From assembly GCA_963786195.1 (NCBI GenBank), contig CAWAYH010000009.1, forward strand, positions 310,001 to 374,000: a stretch of DNA of 64,000 nt, written 5' to 3'. The notes beneath the pieces were generated by a model. That model had not been told where the DNA came from. It was given only the letters and a program-made list of their open reading frames with translations, and did no database searches. Source of the DNA: CAWAYH01 sp963786195 (GTDB lineage: Bacteria; Acidobacteriota; Vicinamibacteria; Vicinamibacterales; 2-12-FULL-66-21). Both the position numbers and the translations under genes were made by a program. Positions 18,779-28,223 of the stretch are shown piece by piece. Positions within the stretch are counted from its first letter, which is position 1. Each line of letters starts with the position of its first letter.

Positions 18779-19243
18779 CGCACGATGGCGCCGGTGTCGT
18801 GGTCAGCATCTACCAGATGAATCGAAACACCAGATTCCGCCTCGCCGGCCTCCAGCACAGCTTCGAACACCCGATCCCCATACATCCCGGGTCCGCCGAA
18901 TCGCGGCAAGAGGGCAGGGTGAGTGTTGAGGATTCTGCCCTCGAAAGCCCCGAGTACGAGTGGTCCCAGTTTCTTCATGTAACCCGCCAGGAACACGACG
19001 TCGACGTCAGCCGCAACCAGAACGTCTCGAATCGCCGCGTCCAGCGCGGCCGGATCCTCGAGCGTTTTCGAAGACAAAATGAACTGCCTGAACACCGGCC
19101 TGGCGAGCCCTCCTCAAGGCGCCAGAGTCGCCATTGTTGCTCACGACAACCGCTACGCGCCCTTGAATACGGCCACCGGAAAAGGCATCCAACAGGCTTT
19201 GAAGCGTCGTTCCCTCATGCGAGGCGAGAACTCCAAGGTTCAT
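18520..19243 (-). CDS. purN: Phosphoribosylglycinamide formyltransferase (frameshifted)
   Basis: Together two frames give a PurN: MNLGVLASHEGTTLQSLLDA, VVVSNNGDSGALRRARQAGV, then after a break SSKTLEDPAALDAAIRDVL, VDVVFLAGYMKKLGPLVL, GRILNTHPALLPRF (catalytic HPALLP segment), GVSIHLVDADHDTGAIV and EKEFVVETLGQIAKGEIRLV. The frame changes at the A-run at 19076-19079; one base fewer would read VHLSSKTLEDP. The family-like part ends near 18648, after which the frame runs through the GGAGG-type arm to a stop at 18520. It catalyses the third purine step with formyl-THF. Its start overlaps the MATE gene end by 29 bases and has GGAGGA upstream. Confidence 0.8.
18586..18643 (-). repeat. GGAGG/ACACGGAG repeat, right arm of pair 3
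   Basis: On the minus strand it reads CGGAGGGGGCGGAGGGCGCG, then GAGGAATTCCACACGGAGAC, then ACGGGGACGCGGAGAAAC, inverted with respect to 17525-17582. The outer end borders TTACCC, a TAA on the minus strand just past the conserved end of purN. Confidence 0.85.
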
Positions 19244-20603
19244 CGTTGCCGTCTCCTCCGTTACCTAGCGCCCTAATGCGCCGGGCCCAGACGACCAGCA
19301 GCCCCGCGCCGCAGATGATGAGGCCCGTCGAGAGTCCCCACCACAACCCGATCACGCCGAGGCCGAAACCGAAGCAGAGCGTGTAGCCAAACGGCAGGCC
19401 GATGACCCAGTGGCCGACGAGATTCCAGAACATGGGCGTGCGCGTGTCGCCAAGACCGCGCAGGACGCCGGTGGCTACGCCCTGAAGGCCATCGAACAAC
19501 TGGAATACGGCGGCGACCGCCAGAAGGGACGAGCCCACGCGGAGCACGCCTTCGTCGCTGGTGAACGCGCCGATGAGAACGCGCGGCGCAAGCCAGAACA
19601 CCGCGGCGGCGCACGCCATGAACGACGCGCCGAACAGGAGCGCCGTCCAGCCGGATCGACCCGCGCCGGCGGCATCGCGGCGCCCGACGGCATGCCCGAC
19701 CCTGACCGCGCCGGCTGACGACAGGCCGAACGGCACCATGAACGCTACCGCCGCAATATTGAGCGCGATCTGGTGCGAGGCGAGCGCGATCGGCGCGAGG
19801 CGTCCGGCGAGAGCGGTCGCCATCGCGAAGACGCCCACCTCGAGCGTGATCTGCGCCGCAGCGGGTAACCCGAGCGTCATCAGGCGGCGCAACCAGCTCC
19901 AGTCGATCCGGATCGGCGTTTCGAACAGGCTCGGCCTGCGGCCCCGCTCGCGGACCAGGATCACGACGAGCAGGTGCACGGCCATCATGATTCGCGCAAT
20001 CACGGTCGCCCACGCCGAGCCGCGGACGCCCATGGCCGGCGCTCCCAGCCTGCCGTAGATCAGGATCCAGTTGAATGCGAGGTTGGTGATGTTCGCCGTG
20101 ATGAGCGCCGTCATGATCGGCGTCACGACCCCCATCCCCTGGAGGTAGCGCCGGAAGGTGGCGTACAGCAGCAGCGGACAGACGCTCCACGTCAGCACCC
20201 TGGTGTAGGGCTGCGCGAGCTCCAGCACGACGGGGTCCAGCCCCCAGCGAGGAAAGAGCGAGGAGAACCCGAGCAGCGTGAGCGACGCGGGGATCGACGT
20301 GACGAGGCTCAGCGCGATTCCGTGCAGCAGCCACCGATGACAGTCCTCGACTCGGCCGGCACCGAACGCGTGCGAGACGAGCGTATCGAGACCGAGGAGG
20401 AGGCCCATCGAGAAGATGACGACGGCGATGAAAAGCGAGCTGCCGAATCCAACCGCGCCGATCGCTTCCGGACCCAGGCGGCCGACCATGAGGGTGTCCA
20501 CGACGCCCATCGCCATCCAGCCGAGCTCGGCGAGCACCACGGGGACCGCAAGCACGAACATCGGCCTGAATTCGGTCCTGAGGTCGTGTAAGGCGGGGAA
20601 CAT
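19215..20603 (-). CDS. MATE family efflux transporter
   Basis: The 462-residue protein has the twelve hydrophobic helices of the MATE exporters, in two six-helix halves. Motifs include VVLAELGWMAMGVVDTLMVG at the N-terminus, GLLLGLDTLVSHAFGAGR, and in the second half LPAAAQITLEVGVFAMATAL and GLGDTRTPMFWNLVGHWVIG. It should export cationic compounds using a Na+ or H+ gradient; the substrate cannot be inferred. It is followed by purN with overlapping ends. The C-terminal tail GNGGDGNDEP contains the ribosome-binding region of purN. Confidence 0.9.
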   Translation of the reverse strand: MFPALHDLRTEFRPMFVLAVPVVLAELGWMAMGVVDTLMVGRLGPEAIGAVGFGSSLFIAVVIFSMGLLLGLDTLVSHAFGAGRVEDCHRWLLHGIALSLVTSIPASLTLLGFSSLFPRWGLDPVVLELAQPYTRVLTWSVCPLLLYATFRRYLQGMGVVTPIMTALITANITNLAFNWILIYGRLGAPAMGVRGSAWATVIARIMMAVHLLVVILVRERGRRPSLFETPIRIDWSWLRRLMTLGLPAAAQITLEVGVFAMATALAGRLAPIALASHQIALNIAAVAFMVPFGLSSAGAVRVGHAVGRRDAAGAGRSGWTALLFGASFMACAAAVFWLAPRVLIGAFTSDEGVLRVGSSLLAVAAVFQLFDGLQGVATGVLRGLGDTRTPMFWNLVGHWVIGLPFGYTLCFGFGLGVIGLWWGLSTGLIICGAGLLVVWARRIRALGNGGDGNDEPWSSRLA

Positions 20604-20684
20604 CGAAGGCTGCCGGAATCCTGAATGATGCCACAAACGGCCGGAGCTTGAGCCGCGAGCCCTGAGCCGCTATTCTCTTGTGCC

Positions 20685-22448
20685 ATGAAAACAGCGCGAA
20701 TTCGTGTCCGTCATCTGGCGGTGGCGGCTTCCCTGGCCGCCGTGGCGTGGCTCTCGGTCCCTGCCAGTCCGGAGGCTCAGTCCGGCGGCGTGACGTCGGT
20801 GAGCTTTCTCGCAGTGGGACCCGACGGACGACCGGTCGCCGACCTCAAGGCCGAGGACGTCCAGATCACGTTGAATCGTCGGCCGCGCCCGATCAAGTCG
20901 TTCAAGCGGATCGAGGGGGCGTCCGCGGGCGCGGGCGAGGCGGCGAAGCCGGCGGCTTCGGCGTTGCCGCCGCCCTTCGGGACCAACCTGAGCGGAGGCG
21001 GCGGCGCCGCGACAGGACGGACGATCTTCTTCCTGATCGAGGATGCGTCGTTCAGGCCGGGCAACGAGCGGCTCGCCAAGCAGGCAATCAGCAAGTACCT
21101 GGACGAGATCTCCCCCGCCGATCGCGTCGCCCTGCTGACCATGCCGCTGGCGTCGGTCAGGGTCGAGCCCACGGGACGTGAGCAGGTTCGCGAAGCGCTC
21201 AACAGGGTCAACGGCGTCGCCCTGCAGAAACAGACGAACGACGACCTCGCGTGCCGGGCGCGGGAGACCCTCGAGGCGATGGCGGGGCTGTTCACGAGCC
21301 TGGCCGGCGCGGACACGCCGTCGACGACGGTGATGTTCTTCTCGAGTGGCATGTCCGGCTCAACGCGCACGACAGGGCAGATGGGAGGAAATCAGGCGTG
21401 CGATCTGTCGACCGATCACTTCCAGAAGGTCGCCGCCGCCAGTGCGGCCGCGCGGGTGCAACTCTACGTGATCCAGGGCGACCTGACGGTCACGCAGCGC
21501 AGCGATGGCCTGGAAAACCTGGCAGGCGTGAGCGGGGGGAAGGTGATCGTGCTGGCCGCGGCTGGAGACAACCCGCTCAACCGCGTGGCGCTCGAAACGT
21601 CGGCATCCTTTGTCGCAGCGTTCGAGCCCGATGCATCCGAGCGAAACGGTCAGAATCATCGCCTCGAGATCCGCGTGAACCGCCCCGACGTCTCCGTCAG
21701 GTCTCCCGAGCTGATTCTCATCCCGAAGGGCGGGGGCGGCGCGCGCTCGTCGTCGCCATCGGCCCGCGACATGCTCCGGGAGGCGACGGTGTACCGCGAT
21801 CTGCCGCTGCGTGTCGCCGGCTACGCCTCGCGTGACGCGGCCGACAAGGTGAAGATCGTGACGCTCGCCGAGCCGGTTGACCCGTCTACGAAGCTGACGA
21901 GCGCGGTGGTCGCGATCTACGACGCGAAAGGAAAGCTGACCGCCCAATCCACCATCCCCAACGAGCAGCTCGGATCGCTTCCGATCATGGCAGCGCTCGT
22001 CGCGGCCCCTGGCACCTACCGGCTCCGGCTCGCGGCCACGGATGCCTCCGGCAAGAGCGGCTCGGCAGACTACAACGTGACGGCGGAGCTGGTCTCCGCC
22101 GGCGATCTCAAGGTCAGCGCGCTGATGCTGAGCGCGCCGGGACCGGGCGGGGAGCCCGCGCCGGCCATGCAGTTCCGGAACGAGGAAACGGCGACCGCGT
22201 TCTTCGAGCTGTACGGCAAACCGCCGGCGCAGCTGGCGCTCAAGCTGGAACTGGCCGCGACGCCTGATGGCCCGGCGATCGAGCAGGTGCCGCCGGCGGG
22301 ATCGGGAACGAAAGATCCGGACCGCTTCACGATCACCGGCACGTTCAACATCGCGAAGCTCGCGCCAGGTGATTACGTTGTGCGCGCGATCGTCGGCCCG
22401 GCGGGCCAGGAAGGCAAGCTGTTCGCGACGCTGCGGAAAGTGAAGTAA
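20685..22448 (+). CDS. Secreted VWFA-like domain protein
   Basis: The 587-residue protein has a signal peptide (LAVAASLAAVAWLSVPASPEA) and the acidobacterial VWFA-related layout: VSFLAVGPDGRPVADLKAED, IFFLIEDASFRPGNERLAKQ (the VWA strand with a degenerate MIDAS: no DxSxS), PADRVALLTMPL, STTVMFFSSGMSG, then beta-sandwich modules with GTYRLRLAATDASGKSG. Members are thought to act in surface or periplasmic binding. The missing MIDAS serines suggest metal-independent folding here. It meets the DUF1028 gene stop to stop with no gap. Confidence 0.8.
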   Translation: MKTARIRVRHLAVAASLAAVAWLSVPASPEAQSGGVTSVSFLAVGPDGRPVADLKAEDVQITLNRRPRPIKSFKRIEGASAGAGEAAKPAASALPPPFGTNLSGGGGAATGRTIFFLIEDASFRPGNERLAKQAISKYLDEISPADRVALLTMPLASVRVEPTGREQVREALNRVNGVALQKQTNDDLACRARETLEAMAGLFTSLAGADTPSTTVMFFSSGMSGSTRTTGQMGGNQACDLSTDHFQKVAAASAAARVQLYVIQGDLTVTQRSDGLENLAGVSGGKVIVLAAAGDNPLNRVALETSASFVAAFEPDASERNGQNHRLEIRVNRPDVSVRSPELILIPKGGGGARSSSPSARDMLREATVYRDLPLRVAGYASRDAADKVKIVTLAEPVDPSTKLTSAVVAIYDAKGKLTAQSTIPNEQLGSLPIMAALVAAPGTYRLRLAATDASGKSGSADYNVTAELVSAGDLKVSALMLSAPGPGGEPAPAMQFRNEETATAFFELYGKPPAQLALKLELAATPDGPAIEQVPPAGSGTKDPDRFTITGTFNIAKLAPGDYVVRAIVGPAGQEGKLFATLRKVK

Positions 22449-23188
22449 CTAACGCCTGAACCTGCGCGCGTTCATCTCGACCAGACGCCGCAGCTCTTTG
22501 AGCGGCTCCGGGCTGTCGTCGACCTGGAGCCGCAGCACGACGTCGTTGTTCAGCCACACGCCGCCGTTCTTCTTCACGATCAGCATGGCGGCTGACTGCA
22601 TGCCGCGCGTGTCGCCGCCGCCGGCCTGACCGCCGTCGAGCGCCGCCATCAGTCGCAGCGACAGGTGGCCGGTCGTCTTCTCGAACTGCTCGACCATGCC
22701 ATTGACCACCGCCTCGCCCGCCAGGATGTTGCCCTGGGCCGTGCAGTACTTCCCGCCCTTGTTGCCGGCCCAGGCCGTGGCCTTCGGACCTGTGAACGCT
22801 GCGTAGTTGCCCTTCGCGTCCATCACCGCGACCTGGCGGCCTTCCTTCGACCAGGGATTGCCGCCGAGGCCCGGATCCGGATCGCTGTCCCAGATCGACT
22901 TGATGATCGCCGTCGGCGTCATGCCCAGCCCTGAGCAGCGCGAGCCCCTTCGGCCCGTAGCTCACGTCGACGATCGCCTGCGTGGCGACCATGCCGACCT
23001 CCGCTTCACCCCAGAGCACGCCGTTGCCGACCGAGAACACGCGCGACTGCACGGCGCCGCCGACCTCGCCGGTCTGCGGATCGTAACCAAGGATGCGAAA
23101 ACGTCGCGACGGGATCGGGTCGAGGGCTCTGGGCGTGAGGAACAGTGACGACTATGGCCGCGAGAACTAAGAAAGCGAAGTGCTTCAA
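22449..23188 (-). CDS. Secreted DUF1028 protein (Ntn-hydrolase-like; frameshifted twice)
   Basis: Three frames join into a DUF1028 protein of about 245 residues: a TTG start with GGAGGT seven bases upstream, signal peptide FAFLVLAAIVVTVPHAQS, VATFS followed by ILGYDPQTGEVGGAVQSRVF, then GVLWGEAEVGMVATQAIVDV, and after the second break MTPTAIIKSIWDSDPDPGLG and YCTAQGNILAGEAVVNGM. Each break is a one-base insertion (near 23093-23097 and at the C-run 22924-22926). The family has an Ntn-hydrolase-like fold; its substrate is not established. It lies directly downstream of rseP. Confidence 0.75.
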
Positions 23189-23193
23189 GCGGT

Positions 23194-24537
23194 TTACCTC
23201 CAGGGCATCAGTCTTCCGATCCACTGGATGCGCGCGAGGTCGTTGTAGATGACTGTCACCATCAGCATCAGCAGCAGCACGAAGCCCGCCAGCAGCATCT
23301 TCTCCTTCACCTTCATGCTGAAGTCGCGCCGCGAGAGCCCTTCGAGCGCCAGGATGGCGATGTGGCCGCCGTCGAGCACTGGAATCGGCATGAGGTTGAG
23401 AAGGCCGAGGTTCAGGCTGATCAGCGCCATCAGCGTGAAGAGCGGAATCAGTCCGGCGCTGGCGGCCTCGCCGGACAGATCGGCGATGGCGACCGGGCCC
23501 ATGAGCTGCTTGACCGACGTGTCGCGCGTGAACAGACCGGCGAGCGTGGTGACGATCAGCTTCGACCACTCCCAGTTCTTCTCGAAGCTCAGTTTGACAG
23601 CCTCGATCGGACCGGGCTCGATCGTGCGCAGCTCGAACGGATAGATCACCGCGCCGACCCGGACCTTCGGCTCCAGGTTTTCGAGATACCGGGGAGTCAC
23701 CGTCACCACGAGCGTCTCGGTTCCGCGCTGGATCTCCAACGGCAGTGGCTTGTCCTGATGCTGCTTGATCAGCTCCAGGACCCGCGGCTGTGACACGCCG
23801 CGCTCGCCCGCCGCCGCCAGGATGATGTCGCCTGGCTTCAGGCCCGCCTGCTCTGCCGCCTCGCCATGCCGCACCTCTGTGATCTGGGGTCGCATGATGG
23901 GGTTGATGCCGATGTCCCCCATCTCGAACTTGTTCACGGCGAGCGGCACGACCTGCCGTTCCATGAGCTTCCCGTCACGGTCGAAGCCGATCGTCACCGT
24001 TCGCTTCGCCTTCGGGATGATCTGCATCCGGTACTGTTCCCAGGTCGCGACCGGCTTGCTATCCACGCTGACAATGCGATCGCCGACCTGCAGCCCTGCG
24101 GCGGACGCGACGGAGTTCGTCGAGAACGAGCCAATCACCGGTGCTTCCTGATCGGACTTCGCCACCTGCGCGCCCTGGTAGAGGACGACCGTCATCACGA
24201 CCAGCGCGAGGACGAGGTTCATCACCGGTCCCATCACGAGGACCTGGAACCGCTGCCACTTCGATTTGGAGAGGAATTCGTCGGGGGCGCCGGTGCGGAC
24301 TTCGTCGGGCGTTTCGCCGGCCATCTTGACGTAGCCGCCGAGCGGAATCGCGCTGATGCAGTATTCCGTGTCGCCGCGCCGGAATTTCAGGAGCTTGGGG
24401 CCGAAGCCGAGCGAGAACGTGAGGACGCGGACACCGATCCGCCGCGCCATGAGGAAATGCCCCAGCTCGTGCACGAAGATCAGCACACCCAGCACGAACA
24501 CGAAGGCCAGAATCGTCCGGAGCTCGGAAATCCCCAT
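23194..24537 (-). CDS. rseP: Site-2 intramembrane zinc protease RseP
   Basis: This 447-residue protease has the S2P layout: helix one with the metal motif FVHELGHFLMARRIG (about residues 19-33), GFGPKLLKF and PLGGYVKM, two PDZ domains (about 115-300; AAGLQVGDRIVSVDSKPVAT and EQAGLKPGDIILAAAGERG), and the second metal motif NLMPIPVLDGGHIAILALE (about 383-402). It cleaves anti-sigma factors and leftover signal peptides in the inner membrane. It ends the uppS-cdsA-dxr-rseP block, 16 bases after dxr. The frame opens to 24654, but the ATG at 24537 matches family N-termini. Confidence 0.95.
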   Translation of the reverse strand: MGISELRTILAFVFVLGVLIFVHELGHFLMARRIGVRVLTFSLGFGPKLLKFRRGDTEYCISAIPLGGYVKMAGETPDEVRTGAPDEFLSKSKWQRFQVLVMGPVMNLVLALVVMTVVLYQGAQVAKSDQEAPVIGSFSTNSVASAAGLQVGDRIVSVDSKPVATWEQYRMQIIPKAKRTVTIGFDRDGKLMERQVVPLAVNKFEMGDIGINPIMRPQITEVRHGEAAEQAGLKPGDIILAAAGERGVSQPRVLELIKQHQDKPLPLEIQRGTETLVVTVTPRYLENLEPKVRVGAVIYPFELRTIEPGPIEAVKLSFEKNWEWSKLIVTTLAGLFTRDTSVKQLMGPVAIADLSGEAASAGLIPLFTLMALISLNLGLLNLMPIPVLDGGHIAILALEGLSRRDFSMKVKEKMLLAGFVLLLMLMVTVIYNDLARIQWIGRLMPWR

Positions 24538-24553
24538 AATATCTAATTGTAAC

Positions 24554-25723
24554 TTACCTCGCGGCGACCGTCGCGAATTCGCGCGCCCACCGGTCCACCT
24601 CGCGCACATCGTCGAGCCCGCGGATTCTCGAGGCGCCGTTGGTTTCGTACGCATCGATCGCCTGCTGAATCACGTGGGGAATCGACAGGAAGCCCATCCG
24701 GGAGTCCAGGAACGCTTCGACTGCAATTTCGTTAGCGGCGTTGAGGACGATTGGCAGGCCCGCGTCCCCCTCGAGCGCGCGGAATGCGAGCGTCAGACAG
24801 GGAAAGCGGGTGGTGTCCGGCGGCTCGAAATCGAGCCGGCCGCACTGGGCGAGGTTCAGCGGTGGCAGCGGAGCCGTCCAGCGTTCGGGGTACGAAAACG
24901 CGTACTGAATAGGCAGGCGCATGTCGGTGACGCCGAGCTGGGCAATGACAGATCCGTCGATCAGCTCGACCATCGAGTGGACGATCGACTGCGGATGCAC
25001 GACGACCTCGATCTGCGAGGGACCGACGTCGAAGAGCCAGTGCGCCTCGATCACTTCGAGGCCCTTGTTCATCAACGTCGCGGAATCGATCGTGATCTTG
25101 GGACCCATCCGCCATGTCGGATGACGCAGCGCGTCCGCAGGCGTGACGTCCTGGAGCCGCGCCATCGTGAGGCCGCGGAACGGACCGCCGGACGCCGTGA
25201 GAATGAGTCGTCGTATCTCGCTTGGTTGGCGGCCGTGCAGGCACTGATGGATGGCGTTGTGCTCGCTGTCGACCGGGAGTACCGCGACGCCGCGACGCCG
25301 CGCCGCCTCCATGACGACGGAGCCGGCCATCACCAGGATTTCCTTGTTCGCCAGCGCGATGGTCTTCCCGGCGTCGATCGCAGCCAGAACCGCGTCCAGC
25401 CCCGCGGTACCCGACGAAGCGAACAGCACGACGTCGGCGTCGGGATGCGTGGCTACCGCGATCAGGCCCTCGGCGCCGCACGCCGCCTGTGCCGGCAGGG
25501 GGGCGCGAAGGTGCCGCAGCGCCGCTTGCGCGTCGGCGAGCGCAGCCGGCGTCGCCATGGCCACCGTGTCGGGTGCGTGCGCCGCGACCTGCTCGACGAA
25601 CCGGGTGACGTTCTCGCCCGCGGCCAGCGCGACGACGCGCAGGCGGTCGGGATGCGCGGCGACTACCGCCAGCGCGCTCTGGCCGATCGATCCCGTGGAT
25701 CCGAGTATGGCAACCCGCTTCAT
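24554..25723 (-). CDS. dxr: 1-deoxy-D-xylulose 5-phosphate reductoisomerase
   Basis: This 389-residue MEP-pathway enzyme has the NADPH site KRVAILGSTGSIGQSAL, ALANKEILVMAG, the metal/substrate motif PVDSEHNAIHQCL, LTASGGPFRG, and ATLMNKGLEVIEAHWLF, then NAANEIAVEAFL in the C-terminal domain. It converts DXP to MEP and is the target of fosmidomycin. Its ATG shares one base with the cdsA stop (TGATG); a GTG one codon earlier is an alternative. Confidence 0.96.
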   Translation of the reverse strand: MKRVAILGSTGSIGQSALAVVAAHPDRLRVVALAAGENVTRFVEQVAAHAPDTVAMATPAALADAQAALRHLRAPLPAQAACGAEGLIAVATHPDADVVLFASSGTAGLDAVLAAIDAGKTIALANKEILVMAGSVVMEAARRRGVAVLPVDSEHNAIHQCLHGRQPSEIRRLILTASGGPFRGLTMARLQDVTPADALRHPTWRMGPKITIDSATLMNKGLEVIEAHWLFDVGPSQIEVVVHPQSIVHSMVELIDGSVIAQLGVTDMRLPIQYAFSYPERWTAPLPPLNLAQCGRLDFEPPDTTRFPCLTLAFRALEGDAGLPIVLNAANEIAVEAFLDSRMGFLSIPHVIQQAIDAYETNGASRIRGLDDVREVDRWAREFATVAAR

Positions 25724-26511
25724 CACACCTGCAGGTATCGCGTGAAGACGTAGTAGACCGGTCCGGCGAACAGCCAGCTGTCCAGGCGATCGAGAACTCC
25801 GCCGTGGCCGGGGATCAGGTGCGACGAATCCTTCACGCCTGCGCTCCGCTTGAGCAGCGATTCGAAGAGGTCGCCGACCATGCCGAGCGCGACGACGGCC
25901 GCGGCGGCCAGCACCAGGAGCACGGGACTCGCGGAGGGAAACACGCGCAGACCGCCGAGGCTCATGGCCGCGGTGCCGAAAATCAAGCCGCCGGCGGCAC
26001 CTTCAACGGTCTTGCCCGGGCTGATCGCCGGCGCGAGCTTGCGCCGGCCCAGCGCGCGCCCGGTGTAGTACTGCGCCGAATCGCTGACCGCGATTGTAAC
26101 GAGCAGCAACAGAAACGCTTCGCGCCCTCCTATCAGGTGGACAGCCGCGAGCGACCCGAGCGGCAGGCCGATGTACACGAGCGGCAGGACGGACGCCGCG
26201 GTGTCGCGCAACACGGCCGGTCCAGGCTGCCCCGCCGCCACCGCGAGCGCGCCGATGACGATCATCGCGCTCAGCATGACTGGTTCCAGCGGAATGGTGG
26301 CGCTGCCGACCGCCACGCACGTGGCCGCGACGCCGGTTCCGCAGATGATCCGCGGCATGCGCGCGCCGAGGGCTGCCGCGAGATCCGCGTATTCGACGAA
26401 CGCGAGGAGGGACACGAGCGTCGCGAGCGTAAGCGTCGCCACCGGCGGCAGCAGCCAGACGACGCCGACGACCAGCAGCAGGAGGACCAGGCCGCTCAGA
26501 ACACGGGTCAC
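25723..26511 (-). CDS. cdsA: Phosphatidate cytidylyltransferase
   Basis: The 262-residue membrane protein has about seven to eight helices and the CdsA signature in its C-terminal third: ISPGKTVEGAAGGL, GDLFESLLKRSAGVKDSSHL, then IPGHGGVLDRLDSWLFAGP. It makes CDP-diacylglycerol from phosphatidic acid and CTP, the entry to anionic phospholipid synthesis. It follows uppS by four bases and overlaps dxr by one. Confidence 0.95.
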   Translation of the reverse strand: MTRVLSGLVLLLLVVGVVWLLPPVATLTLATLVSLLAFVEYADLAAALGARMPRIICGTGVAATCVAVGSATIPLEPVMLSAMIVIGALAVAAGQPGPAVLRDTAASVLPLVYIGLPLGSLAAVHLIGGREAFLLLLVTIAVSDSAQYYTGRALGRRKLAPAISPGKTVEGAAGGLIFGTAAMSLGGLRVFPSASPVLLVLAAAAVVALGMVGDLFESLLKRSAGVKDSSHLIPGHGGVLDRLDSWLFAGPVYYVFTRYLQV

Positions 26512-26515
26512 GTCG

Positions 26516-27301
26516 TCAGCGCCCGGCCACGACCGGCTGTGTGATGCCGCCGTAGCGGCGATCGCGCTTCTGATACGCGAGGATGGCCTCGAGCAGATCC
26601 CGTTTGCGGAAGTCCGGCCAGAGCGTGTCGGTCACCCAGATCTCCGCATAAGCGATCTGCCACAGGAGGAAGTTGCTGACGCGCATCTCGCCGCTCGTGC
26701 GGATGAGGAGATCGGGGTCCGGCTGACCGGCCGTGTACAAAAAACCGGCAAAACGCTGCTCGTCGAGCTCGTCGGAACGCACACCGGCCGAGAGCAGGCG
26801 CTTCGCAGCCTCGACGATCTCGGCGCGGCCGCCGTAGTTGAGCGCGATGTTGAAAATCATGCCCGTGTTGGCGGCCGTTCTTGCCTCGGCGCTCGCCAGC
26901 TCGTCTCTGATGTCCCGCGCCAGCTCTTCGCCGCGCCCGATCACGTGAAAGCGGATGTTGTTCTTGAGCAGCGTGTTCAGCTCGAGCCTGAGGTATCGCT
27001 TGAGCAGCGACATCAGCGTCGACACTTCCGCGGCGGGCCGCTTCCAGTTCTCGAGCGAGAACGCGTAGAGCGTGAGCACCTGGATGCCGAGGCGGGCTGA
27101 CGACTCGACGACCTCGCGGACCGAGTCGATGCCCGCGCGATGACCCTCGACCCGCGGCAGATGGCGCTGGGCGGCCCAGCGTCCGTTGCCGTCCATGATC
27201 ACCGCGATGTGGCGGGGCAGCCGGTCGAAGTCGACCTGGCGGGCGAGCGCCTCCTCGGGTGATCCGGGCTCTACGACGGAAAGGAGGTCGTCGAGGGGCA
27301 T
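26516..27301 (-). CDS. uppS: Isoprenyl transferase (undecaprenyl diphosphate synthase type)
   Basis: This 261-residue cis-prenyltransferase contains the catalytic Asp region HIAVIMDGNGRWAAQR, GHRAGIDSVREVV, LYAFSLENWKRP, and the C-terminal LIRTSGEMRVSNFLLWQIAY motif that binds isopentenyl diphosphate. It makes the C55 carrier lipid precursor for peptidoglycan and O-antigen synthesis. The extra ~28 N-terminal residues before HIAVIMDG are longer than usual, so a start further in is possible. Confidence 0.95.
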   Translation of the reverse strand: MPLDDLLSVVEPGSPEEALARQVDFDRLPRHIAVIMDGNGRWAAQRHLPRVEGHRAGIDSVREVVESSARLGIQVLTLYAFSLENWKRPAAEVSTLMSLLKRYLRLELNTLLKNNIRFHVIGRGEELARDIRDELASAEARTAANTGMIFNIALNYGGRAEIVEAAKRLLSAGVRSDELDEQRFAGFLYTAGQPDPDLLIRTSGEMRVSNFLLWQIAYAEIWVTDTLWPDFRKRDLLEAILAYQKRDRRYGGITQPVVAGR

Positions 27302-27380
27302 CGGTCGTTTCGGGAAATTAAACCTCGATGATACAGGCTCTTACGGGGGCGTTCAAGGCACGCACCGCACCCGCTTTGCA

Positions 27381-28169
27381 TTATAAAGCAAAACCCGCCG
27401 CCGCTAAAGCTTCGGCGCGGCAGGCTGGGGTCAGATACTTGACCTCGATCAGGAAGAGGCCGCACGCGGGGGCAGCGGGGCCCGCCCGGGTTCGATCGCG
27501 CGATGCGAGGATTTCTGCGACGTCGTCAGGCGTCCATCGGCCCAGGCCGACGTCCACGAGCGTCCCCGCCATCGCCCGCACCATATGGCGCAGGAACCCG
27601 TCGCCTTCGACGCGCAGGACGATCGCCGGTGGCGTCGTCGCGATTACCTCGATCGACGTCATCGTCCGTTCGGTGCTCGAGGGGCTGGTGCGTGTGCCCT
27701 GAAACGCCGCGAAATCATGGTGGCCGCGAAGCGTCGCTGCGCCAGCGCGCATCGCGTCGAGGTCGAGCGGCGCGGGCACGTGCCAGACGTAACGATGCAG
27801 GAACGCCGACACGAGCGGCGCGTTCACGATGCGGTATTCGTACACCTTCGAGACGGCACTGAATCGGGCGTGGAAGCCGGGAGCCGCTACGGCGACGTCC
27901 AGCACGCGGACGTCCACGGGAAGCACAGCGTTGAGCGCCCGCTGCAGCGTCGCCGTGTCGTGCGAGGCGCTGAGCGACACCGTCGCCACCTGCGCGAGCG
28001 CGTGGACGCCCGCATCGGTGCGACCCGCGCCGTGGACCGTGACAGGCTGTCCTTCGAACGGTGCCAGCGCATCCTCGAGCAGACCCTGGATCGAGACGCC
28101 CTCGGCCTGACGCTGCCAGCCGACGTACTCCGAACCGTCGTACTCGATGACGAGCTTCAGAATACGCAT
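27381..28169 (-). CDS. truA: tRNA pseudouridine(38-40) synthase
   Basis: The 262-residue enzyme has the TruA hallmarks: MRILKLVIEYDGSEYVGWQR, catalytic Asp in GAGRTDAGVHALAQ, FHARFSAVSKVYEYRI, and the C-terminal GDGFLRHMVRAMAGTLVDVG. TruA normally ends near the strand seen here as CGLFLIEVKY. The last ~17 codons are encoded by a GGTCAAGTATCTGACCCC palindrome and following DNA, so the tail is probably repeat-derived. It lies 79 bases upstream of uppS in the same direction. Confidence 0.95.
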   Translation of the reverse strand: MRILKLVIEYDGSEYVGWQRQAEGVSIQGLLEDALAPFEGQPVTVHGAGRTDAGVHALAQVATVSLSASHDTATLQRALNAVLPVDVRVLDVAVAAPGFHARFSAVSKVYEYRIVNAPLVSAFLHRYVWHVPAPLDLDAMRAGAATLRGHHDFAAFQGTRTSPSSTERTMTSIEVIATTPPAIVLRVEGDGFLRHMVRAMAGTLVDVGLGRWTPDDVAEILASRDRTRAGPAAPACGLFLIEVKYLTPACRAEALAAAGFAL

Positions 28170-28182
28170 CTGATCAAGGCGA

Positions 28183-28214
28183 TTCAAGAAACGACGTTCA
28201 AGAAACGAACTTCA
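28183..28214. repeat. 14-base tandem repeat between pyrE and truA
   Basis: TTCAAGAAACGACG and TTCAAGAAACGAAC stand head to tail, followed by a partial third unit TTCAAGACATG. It fills the gap between the pyrE stop and the truA start. Confidence 0.7.
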
Positions 28215-28223
28215 AGACATGAT

